Positions 9,479-19,742 of a stretch of 64,000 bases of DNA are shown here, one piece after another; the first letter of the stretch is position 1; every line of letters begins with the position of its first letter. The DNA is taken from positions 186,001 to 250,000 of the forward strand of contig NZ_JQLU01000003.1 in NCBI RefSeq assembly GCF_000744375.1, in the 5' to 3' direction. The DNA comes from Carnobacterium gallinarum DSM 4847 (GTDB lineage Bacteria; Bacillota; Bacilli; Lactobacillales; Carnobacteriaceae). The position numbers and the translations under genes are program-made. The notes beneath the pieces were generated by a model. The model saw only the letters and a program-made list of their open reading frames with translations. It was not told the origin of the DNA and searched no databases.

Positions 9479-10126
9479 TTAAATTTGGTTTTTGCCTAAA
9501 TAAATCCCAGCAATTCCGCTTGAAAGAACGAAATTTAAACTAAATGTACTTGGATAAAAAACTCCAGAATTAAGAACAAGTTGAAATTGACTGCTGTCTG
9601 GGAAATAACAACGAACGAGCCCATTTAATAATATAATTAAGACTATTCCAACAACCATTAAAAGTGTTTGAGGGAAATAATCAGTTTTCAATTTTTGAAT
9701 CGTTGCTTTTAACAAAATCCCATAGCTGATAAAAGCCCCCATATAGACAGCCAGCTCACCACCCATTACTAAACCATCTAAAATCGATAATTCTAGCGTG
9801 AAAAGGTTAAAAAGGCTATTTAAGAGAAACACTCCTAAGACTTCTAGATAGGAAAGAATAAATTTACTAGCCAATCGCTGATATCCCTTCATGGAAACTG
9901 TGCTAGCTAATGTTTTATGTTGTTTATCCGTATCAAAAGAATTAATTTTCCACGTTAACACAATAGCTGTAATCACTGAAATTAAATAGGGCACTCGATC
10001 TCCTTGAAAATCAGGAATTAATAATTCAAGAATCCACTTAGCAAGATAACTAACGACGATAACTAGTAACCCACTGTAGAAATAGCGTTTATTTTTGTGA
10101 TAGTAAAATTTAGTTAGTTGTAACAT
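9479..10126 (-). CDS. ABC transporter permease, six-helix (Ytr-type operon)
   Basis: A 215-residue membrane protein starting MLQLTKFYYHKNKR, with about six hydrophobic segments. A longer reading from 10174 is open, but the GGAGGAAG box at 10131-10139 fits the ATG at 10126. It overlaps the end of the preceding ATPase gene by 17 bases, showing translational coupling, so the ATPase is its partner. The substrate is unknown. Confidence 0.75.
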   Translation of the reverse strand: MLQLTKFYYHKNKRYFYSGLLVIVVSYLAKWILELLIPDFQGDRVPYLISVITAIVLTWKINSFDTDKQHKTLASTVSMKGYQRLASKFILSYLEVLGVFLLNSLFNLFTLELSILDGLVMGGELAVYMGAFISYGILLKATIQKLKTDYFPQTLLMVVGIVLIILLNGLVRCYFPDSSQFQLVLNSGVFYPSTFSLNFVLSSGIAGIYLGKNQI

Positions 10127-10814
10127 ATGCTTCCTCCTCATAAATAGTTCGTAATGAATGACCGTATTCTTCACGCTCTGTTTCCAGATGATAAACCGTT
10201 GCTTTTTTTGCTCGATTTAGAACAAGAATGTCAGTAAACAAGTTATCCATTCCTTCAATAAAATTCGTTGAAAGAATAATAATTTTATTTTCGCCACTTT
10301 GCTGTAACAACATTTTTTTCAATTGATTTCGAGCAACATAATCCAGTGCTGAAAAAGGTTCATCTAGCACAATTAGCGGAGTTTCTTTTGCTAATTCACA
10401 GGCAATCTTTACTTTATCTTTGCTGCCTTTAGAAAGTTCCATCCATTTTTTATTTGGTGAAACATCCCAATCTAGCATCATTCTCAGTGCTTCTTTTGGC
10501 TGGAATTTTGGAAATAAAAGTCGATACTCTTGAAGGATGGCATGAATTGTTTGATACCCTTCAAATAAATGGTCTGTTGAGATGTAAGAAGTTTGTTCTC
10601 TAAATTCCGAATTTTTTTGTGAACAATTATTGAGTTGAATTTTACCTTCATCTATCGAACAATATCCAGTTAAGCACTCTAAAAATGTTGTTTTCCCAAT
10701 ACCATTTCGACCAAGAATACCTAATATTTGACCTTCAGTTAATTCAAATGAAATGTCCTGAAAAATATCTTCTTGATACTTCTTACTAAGGTGGCTGACT
10801 GTTAGCAGATTCAT
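10110..10814 (-). CDS. ABC transporter ATP-binding protein (YtrB-like)
   Basis: A 234-residue ATPase. Walker A is GRNGIGKTT (about 35-43), Walker B is LIVLDEPFSALD. The signature motif is degenerate: ELSKGSKDKVK instead of LSGGQ, as in other YtrB/CcmA-like exporters. It starts inside the stop of the gntR gene (TAATG overlap), so the two are cotranscribed, and overlaps the permease downstream. Confidence 0.85.
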   Translation of the reverse strand: MNLLTVSHLSKKYQEDIFQDISFELTEGQILGILGRNGIGKTTFLECLTGYCSIDEGKIQLNNCSQKNSEFREQTSYISTDHLFEGYQTIHAILQEYRLLFPKFQPKEALRMMLDWDVSPNKKWMELSKGSKDKVKIACELAKETPLIVLDEPFSALDYVARNQLKKMLLQQSGENKIIILSTNFIEGMDNLFTDILVLNRAKKATVYHLETEREEYGHSLRTIYEEEAYVTTN

Positions 10815-11173
10815 TAGACACTCTCCTTAATTTTTTTAATAATATACTGTTGTTCCTTCTGCGTTAAGTCAATTTTCTTTAATTGACTGATAAACTCTTC
10901 TAAGCAACGTTCAATTAACTCAAGCCGTAATGCTTGAATTCTTTCTACCTTAGTTGTCACGAATTTTCCAATTCCTCTCTGATTGACTAAAATTTCTGTT
11001 TGTTCTAAGACGCTGTACGCACGCTGAATCGTTGTTGGATTCACTTCTAATTCCTCTGCTAATTCTCTAACTGAAGGAACTTTTACATCACTCTTCCAAC
11101 GTTCATTTACGATCCAGCTTTCAATTTGATGGATAATTTGTTGGTAAATTGGTTTACTTTCATCAAAATCCAT
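10814..11173 (-). CDS. GntR-family regulator, YtrA subfamily
   Basis: A 119-residue repressor. The N-terminal winged helix reads PIYQQIIHQIESWI, KVPSVRELAEELEVNPTTIQRAYSVLE, and the short C-terminal helix pair is typical of YtrA, with no large ligand domain. An ATG at 11179 is only one base from the AAAGGAG box, so the ATG at 11173 (7 bases away) is preferred. It is the first gene of the ABC operon and most likely represses it through the inverted repeat at 11201-11226. Confidence 0.88.
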   Translation of the reverse strand: MDFDESKPIYQQIIHQIESWIVNERWKSDVKVPSVRELAEELEVNPTTIQRAYSVLEQTEILVNQRGIGKFVTTKVERIQALRLELIERCLEEFISQLKKIDLTQKEQQYIIKKIKESV

Positions 11174-11200
11174 AGGCATTCTCCTTTACGATTTCTTCGT

Positions 11201-11226
11201 GAGTGTACCACCGTTGTCACACACTC
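11201..11226. promoter_or_regulatory. Inverted repeat, probable operator of the GntR regulator
   Basis: GAGTGT (11201-11206) and ACACTC (11221-11226) are perfect inverted arms with a 14-base spacer, 28 bases upstream of the gntR start. Position and form suit autoregulation by a YtrA-type dimer. The promoter hexamers themselves are not clear. Confidence 0.6.
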
Positions 11227-11349
11227 GCTTGATACCTTTATATTATCGAAATTCAGATTGCGAATTTATATCCTTGATATATTTTTCAGAAAAATAAGAA
11301 CCGATTGTGTTATACTTTTCCTAAATGATTGATAGAAATGAGGAAAAAA

Positions 11350-12000
11350 ATGGAGCTTTTTAAAAATAATCAGCAACTGATTACATACTTAAAGAACCGC
11401 ATCCCCCAAGGAAATAACTGGAATGAAAAAAACTATGTCAAACAAGAAATTGTGATCGGCGAATATAAAAAAGCTGAAACTATTTATTTTCTACTAGAAG
11501 GAACAGCAACCGTTGAAATACTAAGTGATGATAAACAATATATCTCAGCATTTATTTTTGAGAATGATCTTTTCGGCATAGATAGTTTTTCCACGTTTAA
11601 GCAAAAATCCCATACTATTCGGATCATTAGCCCGACTGCAACGATTTTTAGCATAAAAAAAACCGCTCTACTGGCGGCACTCAATCACGATCCACATTAT
11701 TATGAATTGATTCTGACAAACTTCGCCGATATCTTTCAACGACATTATGGCTATTTCGATTTTCTACATCTATCCCCTACAAATCGCGTTCACTATACAT
11801 TGAACTACTTAAGTGATTATATTGGCATTATTAATCTACATAATGAATTAGAATTGCCAAAATTCATTACACAAGATATTCTTGCCAAATTTTGTCGAAC
11901 TTCTCAATCTCGCATCTCCCTTTCTTTAAAGGAACTTTATCAGACTGGTTGGCTATTAAAAAAAACAATCCCCTTAACCATCAATCAAACAAACTGCTAA
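11350..12000 (+). CDS. Crp/Fnr-family transcription regulator
   Basis: A 216-residue regulator with an N-terminal cyclic-nucleotide-binding-like jelly roll (IYFLLEGTATVEIL, FIFENDLFGIDSF) and a C-terminal helix-turn-helix (FITQDILAKFCRTSQSRISLSLKELYQTGWL). There is no cysteine cluster for an iron-sulphur centre, so it is not an Fnr oxygen sensor by that means. In-frame TTG (11329) and ATG (11338) starts exist; AGGA at 11341 best serves the ATG at 11350. Target and ligand are unknown. Confidence 0.8.
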   Translation: MELFKNNQQLITYLKNRIPQGNNWNEKNYVKQEIVIGEYKKAETIYFLLEGTATVEILSDDKQYISAFIFENDLFGIDSFSTFKQKSHTIRIISPTATIFSIKKTALLAALNHDPHYYELILTNFADIFQRHYGYFDFLHLSPTNRVHYTLNYLSDYIGIINLHNELELPKFITQDILAKFCRTSQSRISLSLKELYQTGWLLKKTIPLTINQTNC

Positions 12001-12033
12001 CTTTTATGAAACTACCTTTAAAAAAGACTAAAA

Positions 12034-12072
12034 AAGTCCCCTTTAACAAAAATGTTAAAGGGGACTTTTAGA
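12034..12072. terminator. Bidirectional intrinsic terminator
   Basis: A 14-15 bp stem AAAGTCCCCTTTAACA / TGTTAAAGGGGACTTT with an A-rich loop, between the convergent Crp/Fnr gene and spx. Confidence 0.9.
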
Positions 12073-12084
12073 ATTTTATGTTTT

Positions 12085-12483
12085 TTAGTAGCTAACTAGT
12101 AATTGTGCTTGTTGTAATTCTAAAGCACGAACTTCTCTTGGTAAGAAGCGACGAATTTCATCTTCATTATAGCCAACTTGTAATCTCTTTTCATCTAACA
12201 TAATGGGACGACGTAATAAGCCAGGATTTTTTTGTACTAATTCAAATAGGTCTTGTAAGGGCATATCTTCAAGATCCACGTCTAATTCTTGGAATACTTT
12301 TGACCGGGTAGAGATAATCTCTTCTGTTCCATCTTCTGTCATTCTTAAAATTGCTTTGATTTCTGGAACGTTCAAAGGTTCTGAAAAAATATTTCTTTCT
12401 TTATAAGGGATGTTATGTTCTTCTAACCATGCTCGAGCTTTTCTACAAGAAGTACAACTAGGTGAAGTATATAATGTGACCAT
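12085..12483 (-). CDS. spx: Regulatory protein Spx
   Basis: Spx of 132 residues, an ArsC-like protein that binds the RNA polymerase alpha C-terminal domain and controls the disulphide-stress response. The CxxC redox switch is C10-T-S-C13; G52, important for alpha contact, is present; the R92-P93-I94 segment that contacts the switch region is present. Its breakdown is probably aided by the YjbH-like protein and MecA encoded in the same window. Confidence 0.95.
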   Translation of the reverse strand: MVTLYTSPSCTSCRKARAWLEEHNIPYKERNIFSEPLNVPEIKAILRMTEDGTEEIISTRSKVFQELDVDLEDMPLQDLFELVQKNPGLLRRPIMLDEKRLQVGYNEDEIRRFLPREVRALELQQAQLLVSY

Positions 12484-12559
12484 ATTTTAATTCGCTCCTT
12501 TAGCTATTTATTTTCTGAAAGTTAAATTCAAACTAATTTACTTACTTAACTATATTAGT

Positions 12560-12565
12560 ATTATA
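12560..12565 (-). promoter_or_regulatory. Possible -10 element of spx
   Basis: TATAAT on the minus strand about 77 bases upstream of the spx ATG. No good -35 was found, so support is weak. Confidence 0.35.
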
Positions 12566-12835
12566 ATCTATCCAAAAGAAAATATCTACCCTTTTCGACA
12601 TATTTCTGTCACTTTTCAGACATTTATTATTAAAACATTTATAGGTCAATGATTTTTGTTCACATTTGATTAAAAAAAAGTGTATTTAAGCTCATATTTT
12701 TTTAAAAATGTGTATATTGATAATTATTACAAATAAATAATAATTATAATCTATTTGTATAAAACTAATTTTTAGTAAGTTCTATATTATATTATAGCAT
12801 CTTTCTTTTTATTCCGATAGTCCTAGTTTATAAAA

Positions 12836-12880
12836 TAAAAAAAGCGAAGAAAAATTGATTACTCAACTCTCTTCGCTTTA
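12836..12880 (-). terminator. Terminator of the opp operon
   Basis: AAAGCGAAGA (12841-12850) pairs with TCTTCGCTTT (12870-12879). On the minus strand the stem is followed by a T-rich tract. It lies just after oppF. Confidence 0.8.
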
Positions 12881-12885
12881 AATGA

Positions 12886-13842
12886 TTATTTTTTATATTT
12901 TGCTGCTTTTTCTTGTAAGGCTGGAACATCTGCTTCAGCACAATAAACAAAATGACCCGGTGTAATCTCTCTTAGTTTTTCTTCTGCACCAGATTCAGGT
13001 CTTGGTTTGTACGGAATACGTACACGATTACGCTCATAATTAGGATCAGGAAGTGGTACAGCAGATAGCAAGCTTTCTGTATATGGATGTAGCGGATTGT
13101 TATAAACTTCATCCGCAGATGCCAATTCAACAAGTTTACCAAAGTACATTACGCCAATACGATCACTAATATATTTCACCATTGATAAATCATGGGCAAT
13201 AAATAGATACGTTAACCCTTTTTCTTTTTGTAATTCCATCAATAAGTTAACTACTTGTGCTTGAATTGATACATCAAGAGCTGAAATTGGTTCATCACAA
13301 ATGATAAATTTAGGCTGGACAGCTAACGCACGAGCAATCCCAATACGTTGACGTTGTCCACCTGAGAACTCATGTGGATAACGTGTTGAGTGATCTGGAT
13401 TCAAACCAACTGTTTTTAATAAATCATCAACTTGCTTATTGCGATCTTCTGTTGAAGATGCTAAGCCGTGAATATCGATTCCTTCTGCAATAATGTCACG
13501 AACCTTCATTTTTGGATTCAGCGATGCATATGGATCTTGGAAAATCATTTGCATGTCGCGTCTAAAGCTCAACATGTCTTTTTTACCTTTAATATCATGA
13601 ACTTCTTTGTCTTGGAAAATAATTTCTCCAGAAGTTGGATCGTATAAACGAATAATCGCACGGCCGGTTGTTGATTTTCCACAACCAGACTCACCAACTA
13701 ATCCAAAAGTTTCTCCTTGAAAAACATCAAAGCTAATATCATTAACCGCTTGAACTTCATTTGTCTGTCCTACATTAAAGAACTGTTTTAAGCCCTTAAC
13801 TTGTAGAATTTTTTCTTTTTTCTCTGTATTTATCTCAGCCAT
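12886..13842 (-). CDS. oppF: Oligopeptide ABC transporter ATPase OppF
   Basis: A 318-residue ATPase on the inside of the oligopeptide importer. Walker [10 protein letters not shown], signature FSGGQRQR, Walker [12 protein letters not shown], and the family C-terminal peptide-transporter extension ([17 protein letters not shown]) are visible. It begins right after the oppD stop. Substrate peptides come from the OppA proteins at 26-30 kb. Confidence 0.95.
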   Translation of the reverse strand: MAEINTEKKEKILQVKGLKQFFNVGQTNEVQAVNDISFDVFQGETFGLVGESGCGKSTTGRAIIRLYDPTSGEIIFQDKEVHDIKGKKDMLSFRRDMQMIFQDPYASLNPKMKVRDIIAEGIDIHGLASSTEDRNKQVDDLLKTVGLNPDHSTRYPHEFSGGQRQRIGIARALAVQPKFIICDEPISALDVSIQAQVVNLLMELQKEKGLTYLFIAHDLSMVKYISDRIGVMYFGKLVELASADEVYNNPLHPYTESLLSAVPLPDPNYERNRVRIPYKPRPESGAEEKLREITPGHFVYCAEADVPALQEKAAKYKK

Positions 13843-14943
13843 TTATAATTCAACCCCCTTACCAGCATCGGCATCCTCAATTGGTTCAAGAGTTACTTCT
13901 GAAACATGAGTAAACTCATCTTTTCTATATAACTCTTGGCGCGCACGAATTTCACCTGGTGGTGTTACAGCTGGCGCATCTGGATGAAGCAACCAAGTCG
14001 CTGCATAATGGGTATCAGAAACTTTGAAAAATGGTGGCTCTAACTCTGTATCAATCTTCATAGCAAATTCATTACGAGGTGCAAATGCATCTCCTTTTGG
14101 CGGATCCAATAAATCTGGAGGTGTTCCTGGAATTGCATATAATGATTTCCCTTTGATATCAAGAGTTGGCATTGAGCTGATTAATCCCCAAGTATAAGGA
14201 TGTTGTGGATTATAGAAAATCTCATCAACTGTTCCAACTTCGACAATTTTCCCAGCATACATAACCGCTACACGATCGGCTACGTTTGCTACAACTCCTA
14301 AATCATGAGTGATAAAGATAATAGATGTTGCAATTTTCTTTTGTAATTGTTTCATTAAATCTAAGATTTGAGCTTGGATTGTTACATCCAATGCTGTTGT
14401 TGGTTCATCAGCAATCAATACTTCTGGATTACAGGCTAATGCGATGGCAATAACAATCCGTTGACGCTGCCCACCTGAAAATTGATGAGGATATTGTTTC
14501 AATCGTTTTTCAGGGTCCGGTAAACCAACTAATTTTAATAATTCTAACGCTCTTTCTAAAGCTTCTTTTTTACCTAATTTTTGATGTTTAATAATTGGTT
14601 CAGCAATTTGTTTACCAATTGTCATGGTTGGGTTTAAAGACGTCATTGGATCTTGGAAAATCATCGCAATTTCTTTTCCACGAATTCCTTGCATCTCTTT
14701 TTCAGACTTTTTGATAATGTCTTTCCCATTAAATAAAATTTCGCCTTTTTCAATATTGGCATTTTTAGCCAATAAACGCATAATACTACGACTTGTTACT
14801 GATTTTCCAGAACCGGATTCGCCAACAATTGCCAACGTTTCCCCTTTTTTCAAATCAAAACTGACACCACGAATTGCTTTTACTTTTCCAGCAAAGGTGT
14901 CAAACGTAATGGTTAAATCTTTAACTTCTAATATATTACTCAT
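13843..14943 (-). CDS. oppD: Oligopeptide ABC transporter ATPase OppD
   Basis: A 366-residue ATPase, partner of OppF. Walker A GESGSGKS, signature FSGGQRQR, Walker B LIADEPTTALD and the oligopeptide C-terminal segment (NPQHPYTWGLISSMP, IPGTPPDLL) are present. The long acidic tail after the HPDAP segment is usual for lactic acid bacteria. Third gene of oppBCDF. Confidence 0.95.
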   Translation of the reverse strand: MSNILEVKDLTITFDTFAGKVKAIRGVSFDLKKGETLAIVGESGSGKSVTSRSIMRLLAKNANIEKGEILFNGKDIIKKSEKEMQGIRGKEIAMIFQDPMTSLNPTMTIGKQIAEPIIKHQKLGKKEALERALELLKLVGLPDPEKRLKQYPHQFSGGQRQRIVIAIALACNPEVLIADEPTTALDVTIQAQILDLMKQLQKKIATSIIFITHDLGVVANVADRVAVMYAGKIVEVGTVDEIFYNPQHPYTWGLISSMPTLDIKGKSLYAIPGTPPDLLDPPKGDAFAPRNEFAMKIDTELEPPFFKVSDTHYAATWLLHPDAPAVTPPGEIRARQELYRKDEFTHVSEVTLEPIEDADAGKGVEL

Positions 14944-14957
14944 TCGTATCTACCTCG

Positions 14958-16010
14958 CTAATCTTTCATTTTTGGATCAAATGCATCGCGTAAACCATCA
15001 GCTAATAAGTTGAAGGAAATCATTAAAATACACATAACTGCCGCTGGATACCACATTAGATGCGGTAAGAAACGGAAAGTTTTATATCCATCACTTAATA
15101 ACGTACCTAGTGAAGCTTGTGGAGCTGGAATCCCAATACCAATGAAACTTAAGAAAGCTTCAAAGAAAATCGCTGCTGGAATAGTAAACATTGTGTTGAT
15201 AATGATTACACCAGAAAGATTCGGGATTAAATGTTTCACCGCAATTTTAAAGTTAGACTCGCCTAAAGTTTTGGCTGCTAAAATATATTCTTGATTTTTA
15301 AGTTTTAGTGTTTGAGCCCGAACAACCCTGGCCATTGTAATCCAGCCTGTAATTGCCATCGCTAAAACGATTGACATAATACCTGGTTGTAAAACTAATA
15401 ACATCAGAATCAAGACAACAATATTTGGAATCCCTGAGATTACTTCGAGAATACGCTGCATGACATTATCAATACGACCGCCATTCATTCCAGAAATCAA
15501 CCCATAAGATACTCCAATTGTTAAATCGAAAAAGGCTGCTATAAAAGCAATCATTAATGAAACTCGTGTTCCAGCTAAAATACGTGATAATAAATCACGA
15601 CCTAAGCCATCTGTTCCAAAATAGTAATTTACATTATCTGGAACATTTTTTTGTTTGTATTTATCAACACGTTTATCTGTGTTTCCTACTTTACTTGTAC
15701 CGTTTAATCCATTAATATTGATTCCTGGAATTCGTGGAGGCAAGTTTGCATAGGCTACTGTTTGTTTATTTGGATTTTGGGGTGAAATTACTGGTGCTGC
15801 TATACTTAAACCAATCATAAGAATTAGAATAAATAAACTTACAACAGCTGCTTTATTTTTCTTTAATCGACGCCAAGAGTCTTGGAAAAAGTTCAGTGAT
15901 GGCGCAACGATTTTTTCTTTATCACTTGTATCAGAATCCTTCGCAGGTTCAAACATGCTAGGAGACAAATTTTTCATTTCTTCATTTAAGCTAGTTTCTT
16001 GATTGCTCAT
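14958..16010 (-). CDS. oppC: Oligopeptide ABC transporter permease OppC
   Basis: A 350-residue membrane protein with an N-terminal cytosolic tail, one helix near residue 55-75, a large outside loop, and five further helices. The EAA-type loop that contacts the ATPase (EYILAAKTLGESNFKIAVKHLIPN) is near residue 245. Its start overlaps the oppB stop by one base, so translation is coupled. Confidence 0.95.
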   Translation of the reverse strand: MSNQETSLNEEMKNLSPSMFEPAKDSDTSDKEKIVAPSLNFFQDSWRRLKKNKAAVVSLFILILMIGLSIAAPVISPQNPNKQTVAYANLPPRIPGININGLNGTSKVGNTDKRVDKYKQKNVPDNVNYYFGTDGLGRDLLSRILAGTRVSLMIAFIAAFFDLTIGVSYGLISGMNGGRIDNVMQRILEVISGIPNIVVLILMLLVLQPGIMSIVLAMAITGWITMARVVRAQTLKLKNQEYILAAKTLGESNFKIAVKHLIPNLSGVIIINTMFTIPAAIFFEAFLSFIGIGIPAPQASLGTLLSDGYKTFRFLPHLMWYPAAVMCILMISFNLLADGLRDAFDPKMKD

Positions 16011-16951
16011 TAATTGCTCCCTCCCGCTACACGAATTCTTGGATCAATAATTCCGTATAAGATATCAACTAATAATATAATTCCTACAAGCATTGCAGAA
16101 TATAACATTGTTACACCCATGATTGTTGGATAATCATTGGTCATAATCGATTTTACAAATTGTTCTCCAATTCCGGGAATTGAGAAAATATTTTCAATTA
16201 CTAATGATCCTGTCATTAAACCAACTGCCATTGGTCCTAATAATGTTACTAAAGGAATTAGAGCGTTACGAACACCGTGTTTAAAGGAAACAACCCAACG
16301 AGCTAATCCTTTAGCACGTGCTAATTCAATATAGTCACTACTTAATACTTCCACCATTTCAGTCCGAATAAATCTGGCTGAATCAGCTAGTGGCGATATG
16401 CTTAAAGCGATGGTTGGCAGCACTGAAGATAGAAAGCCGTCCTTCCACATAGCAATTGGGAACCATTTTAAGTAAACCCCAAAAATTAATTGTAATAATA
16501 CCGCAAAAACAAAGTTAGGAATGGAACGTCCTAAAATAGCTGCAAATGTTGCAGATGTATCAATCCATGTATTTTGGTTCATTGCTGCGACTACTCCTAG
16601 AACAATCCCCAATATGGTTCCTAAAACAACTGCCTGCACCCCTAGCTGGAGCGATGGACCTACTCTTGCAGAAAGCAAGGTTGTTACAGGTGTATTATTG
16701 AATTGGAAAGATGTTCCTAAGTCACCTTTGAATAGTCCTGTTATATAAACCCAATATTGTTCAATTACTGGTTTATTTAATCCGTACTTTTCATTCATTA
16801 TCATTATTTGCTCTTGTGAAAGTTTTTCCTGGTTACTGTATGGCGTACCTGGCAAAAGCTTCAGTAAAAAAAATGTAATCGATGCTATTAGTAAAAGCGT
16901 GATTAGCATGAAAAAGACTCGCTTTCCCAAAAACTTAGCATAGTTTTTCAT
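16010..16951 (-). CDS. oppB: Oligopeptide ABC transporter permease OppB
   Basis: A 313-residue membrane permease with six helices. The EAA-type loop reads DYIELARAKGLARWVVSFKH near residue 215. An upstream ATG at 16969 is open, but the GGAGGTG box just downstream of it fits the ATG at 16951 (MKNYAKFLGKRV). First gene of oppBCDF; oppA is not in this operon. Confidence 0.95.
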   Translation of the reverse strand: MKNYAKFLGKRVFFMLITLLLIASITFFLLKLLPGTPYSNQEKLSQEQIMIMNEKYGLNKPVIEQYWVYITGLFKGDLGTSFQFNNTPVTTLLSARVGPSLQLGVQAVVLGTILGIVLGVVAAMNQNTWIDTSATFAAILGRSIPNFVFAVLLQLIFGVYLKWFPIAMWKDGFLSSVLPTIALSISPLADSARFIRTEMVEVLSSDYIELARAKGLARWVVSFKHGVRNALIPLVTLLGPMAVGLMTGSLVIENIFSIPGIGEQFVKSIMTNDYPTIMGVTMLYSAMLVGIILLVDILYGIIDPRIRVAGGSN

Positions 16952-16982
16952 CGATTCAAGCACCTCCATGTTAAATTTTAAT

Positions 16983-17039
16983 CATTTTCTTAAAAATGAA
17001 TATACTATATAGAATAGCTCGTTAAGAGCAATAATGCAA
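16983..17039 (-). promoter_or_regulatory. opp promoter with weak CodY-like box
   Basis: On the minus strand TTGCAT (17039-17034), a 17-base spacer and TATTCT (17016-17011) form a good promoter. A second TTGACA is at 17118-17113. A 15-base sequence at 16983-16997 matches 12 of 15 positions of the CodY motif AATTTTCWGAAAATT and lies just past the expected start. In such A/T-rich DNA the CodY match is only suggestive. Confidence 0.45.
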
Positions 17040-17218
17040 AAGTTTTTTACTAATTCTTAAATATTTTTTTACAAATATTAAAAAACAGCCATAAATTATT
17101 CAAAAAAAGCCTTGTCAAACTCATATTATTCTCATTATTAAAGATATCATTGTAATTCAATTTTATTTAAGGTAAATTAAATTTAGTTTGTTTAACCTAT
17201 TGAAAGGAGATATATAAC

Positions 17219-17572
17219 ATGAAATACTCAAAAAAAATAACCCTTCTAATTGGATTGCCACTTTTATTCACTTTATTATGGCAACTTGTTCAGTTTCAAA
17301 AAGTAACCTTCCTAGAAACATCAAATCTTTGTTTTCTATTTGCTGGTATTTTATTGATTATTGGTCTTTTCTGGTACACCCTGTCTTCTGGAGTTTTCGA
17401 TTTTTTTAATTTTAGTATGAAAAAAAGTGCTCATATCATTAAAGGTGGTTCTGAAAAACTAGAAGTTAAGCCACTTTCTAAATCTGTTGGAACTGGTTAC
17501 AAAACTGTTTTGCTGGCAGGAACAATTCTATTAGGTATCAGTATCCTTTCTCTAGTAGGCTTTTATCTCTAA
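17219..17572 (+). CDS. DUF3899-type small membrane protein
   Basis: A 117-residue protein with three predicted membrane segments (about residues 8-24, 37-56, 96-115) and a short loop containing SGVFDFFNFSMKK, which resembles the DUF3899 family. The function of that family is unknown. A GAAAGGAG site precedes the ATG. It is upstream of trpS with 87 bases between, and may share its transcript. Confidence 0.65.
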   Translation: MKYSKKITLLIGLPLLFTLLWQLVQFQKVTFLETSNLCFLFAGILLIIGLFWYTLSSGVFDFFNFSMKKSAHIIKGGSEKLEVKPLSKSVGTGYKTVLLAGTILLGISILSLVGFYL

Positions 17573-18658
<1,086 letters not shown>

Positions 18659-18663
18659 GCAAA

Positions 18664-18713
18664 AAACTAAGTTAGAATGAGAGATGACGACTCATTCTAG
18701 CTTAGTTTTTTTT
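18664..18713. terminator. Bidirectional terminator after trpS
   Basis: A long stem AACTAAGTTAGAATGAG / CTCATTCTAGCTTAGTT with a T8 tail on the plus side and A-run on the minus side. Serves trpS and probably the convergent lplA gene. Confidence 0.9.
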
Positions 18714-19719
18714 AATAAATTAAATTTAATAAATCTTCTTTTTCAATATTGCCAAAATATTTTTTTATATCGATTTGATTTAATCTCTCATTAATTTCTC
18801 CACGATCATATTTTGTGCCTTCAAGAATTTTTTCAACATCCGAAATTTCACCTAATCCAAAGAAATCACCAAAAATGCGAACTTCTTTTAAATGACCTTT
18901 TTCAACATTCATTTTAAATTCAATTGATCCAATTGGAAAACGTTGTCGACGATTTAATTCAAATTTTGGCGATTTTCCATAATTCCAATCCCAATTTCCA
19001 TAATATTCATTGGAAATTTCATGAATTTTATTCCAATCATCCTGCGTTAAATGATACTCTTTCACTTCATCACGTTTTTCCACACCAAAAATACTTAATA
19101 ATAATTGATTTCTAAATTCTTTTGTTGAAATATATTGGTAATCATCACTTAAATAGGGTTTAATGTTCGTTACACGGCTTCTAATTGATTTAATACCCTT
19201 CGATTCAATCTTGTCTTTACGTACTTTTAGCGCTCCTACAACGGCTTCTATATCACTATCAAACATAATAGTCCCATGAGCAAACATTCGGCCACTTGTT
19301 GCATACATCGCATTCCCAGAAAACTTTTTGTCATCAATAACTAAGTCATTCCGACCTTTTAATTCGGCTCCTTCTACACCCATTTTGTGTAAAGAAGCGA
19401 TTACTGGTTCAGTGAACTTTGCAAAGTCACGGAAAGAATTGCCATCATCTGGCATAATAAAACTAAAGGATAAATTGCCAAAGTCATGATAAACGGCTCC
19501 GCCACCTGACAAGCGGCGAACCACATGAATATGATTTTTTTCAACATACTCTGTATTAATTTCTTCAATGGTATTTTGATTACGACCAATAATAATAGAA
19601 GGTTCATTAATATAAAATAGTAAAATTGGTTCATCTAACGTAAGGTTTTTCAATAAGAACGTTTCAATTGCAAGATTAATTCGTGGGTCTGTAATTTCAT
19701 CGTTATTTACAAAATACAT
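18712..19719 (-). CDS. lplA: Lipoate--protein ligase A
   Basis: A 335-residue ligase that attaches salvaged lipoate to E2 and GcvH proteins. The N-terminal catalytic domain has the binding motif RRLSGGGAVYHDFGNLSFSF (about 70-90) and KFSGNAMY; the C-terminal accessory domain is present. AGAGGATG precedes the ATG. It lies 23 bases after the MBL hydrolase gene, the same pair as yhfI-lplJ in Bacillus. Confidence 0.93.
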   Translation of the reverse strand: MYFVNNDEITDPRINLAIETFLLKNLTLDEPILLFYINEPSIIIGRNQNTIEEINTEYVEKNHIHVVRRLSGGGAVYHDFGNLSFSFIMPDDGNSFRDFAKFTEPVIASLHKMGVEGAELKGRNDLVIDDKKFSGNAMYATSGRMFAHGTIMFDSDIEAVVGALKVRKDKIESKGIKSIRSRVTNIKPYLSDDYQYISTKEFRNQLLLSIFGVEKRDEVKEYHLTQDDWNKIHEISNEYYGNWDWNYGKSPKFELNRRQRFPIGSIEFKMNVEKGHLKEVRIFGDFFGLGEISDVEKILEGTKYDRGEINERLNQIDIKKYFGNIEKEDLLNLIY

Positions 19720-19742
19720 ACTAGCATCCTCTTTTCATTCAT

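Larger units (their letters stand above)
12484..12885. other. Intergenic region, spx upstream and opp terminator
   Basis: About 400 bases, very A/T-rich. It holds the spx upstream region at its left and the oppF terminator at its right. No further gene was found on either strand. Confidence 0.6.
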
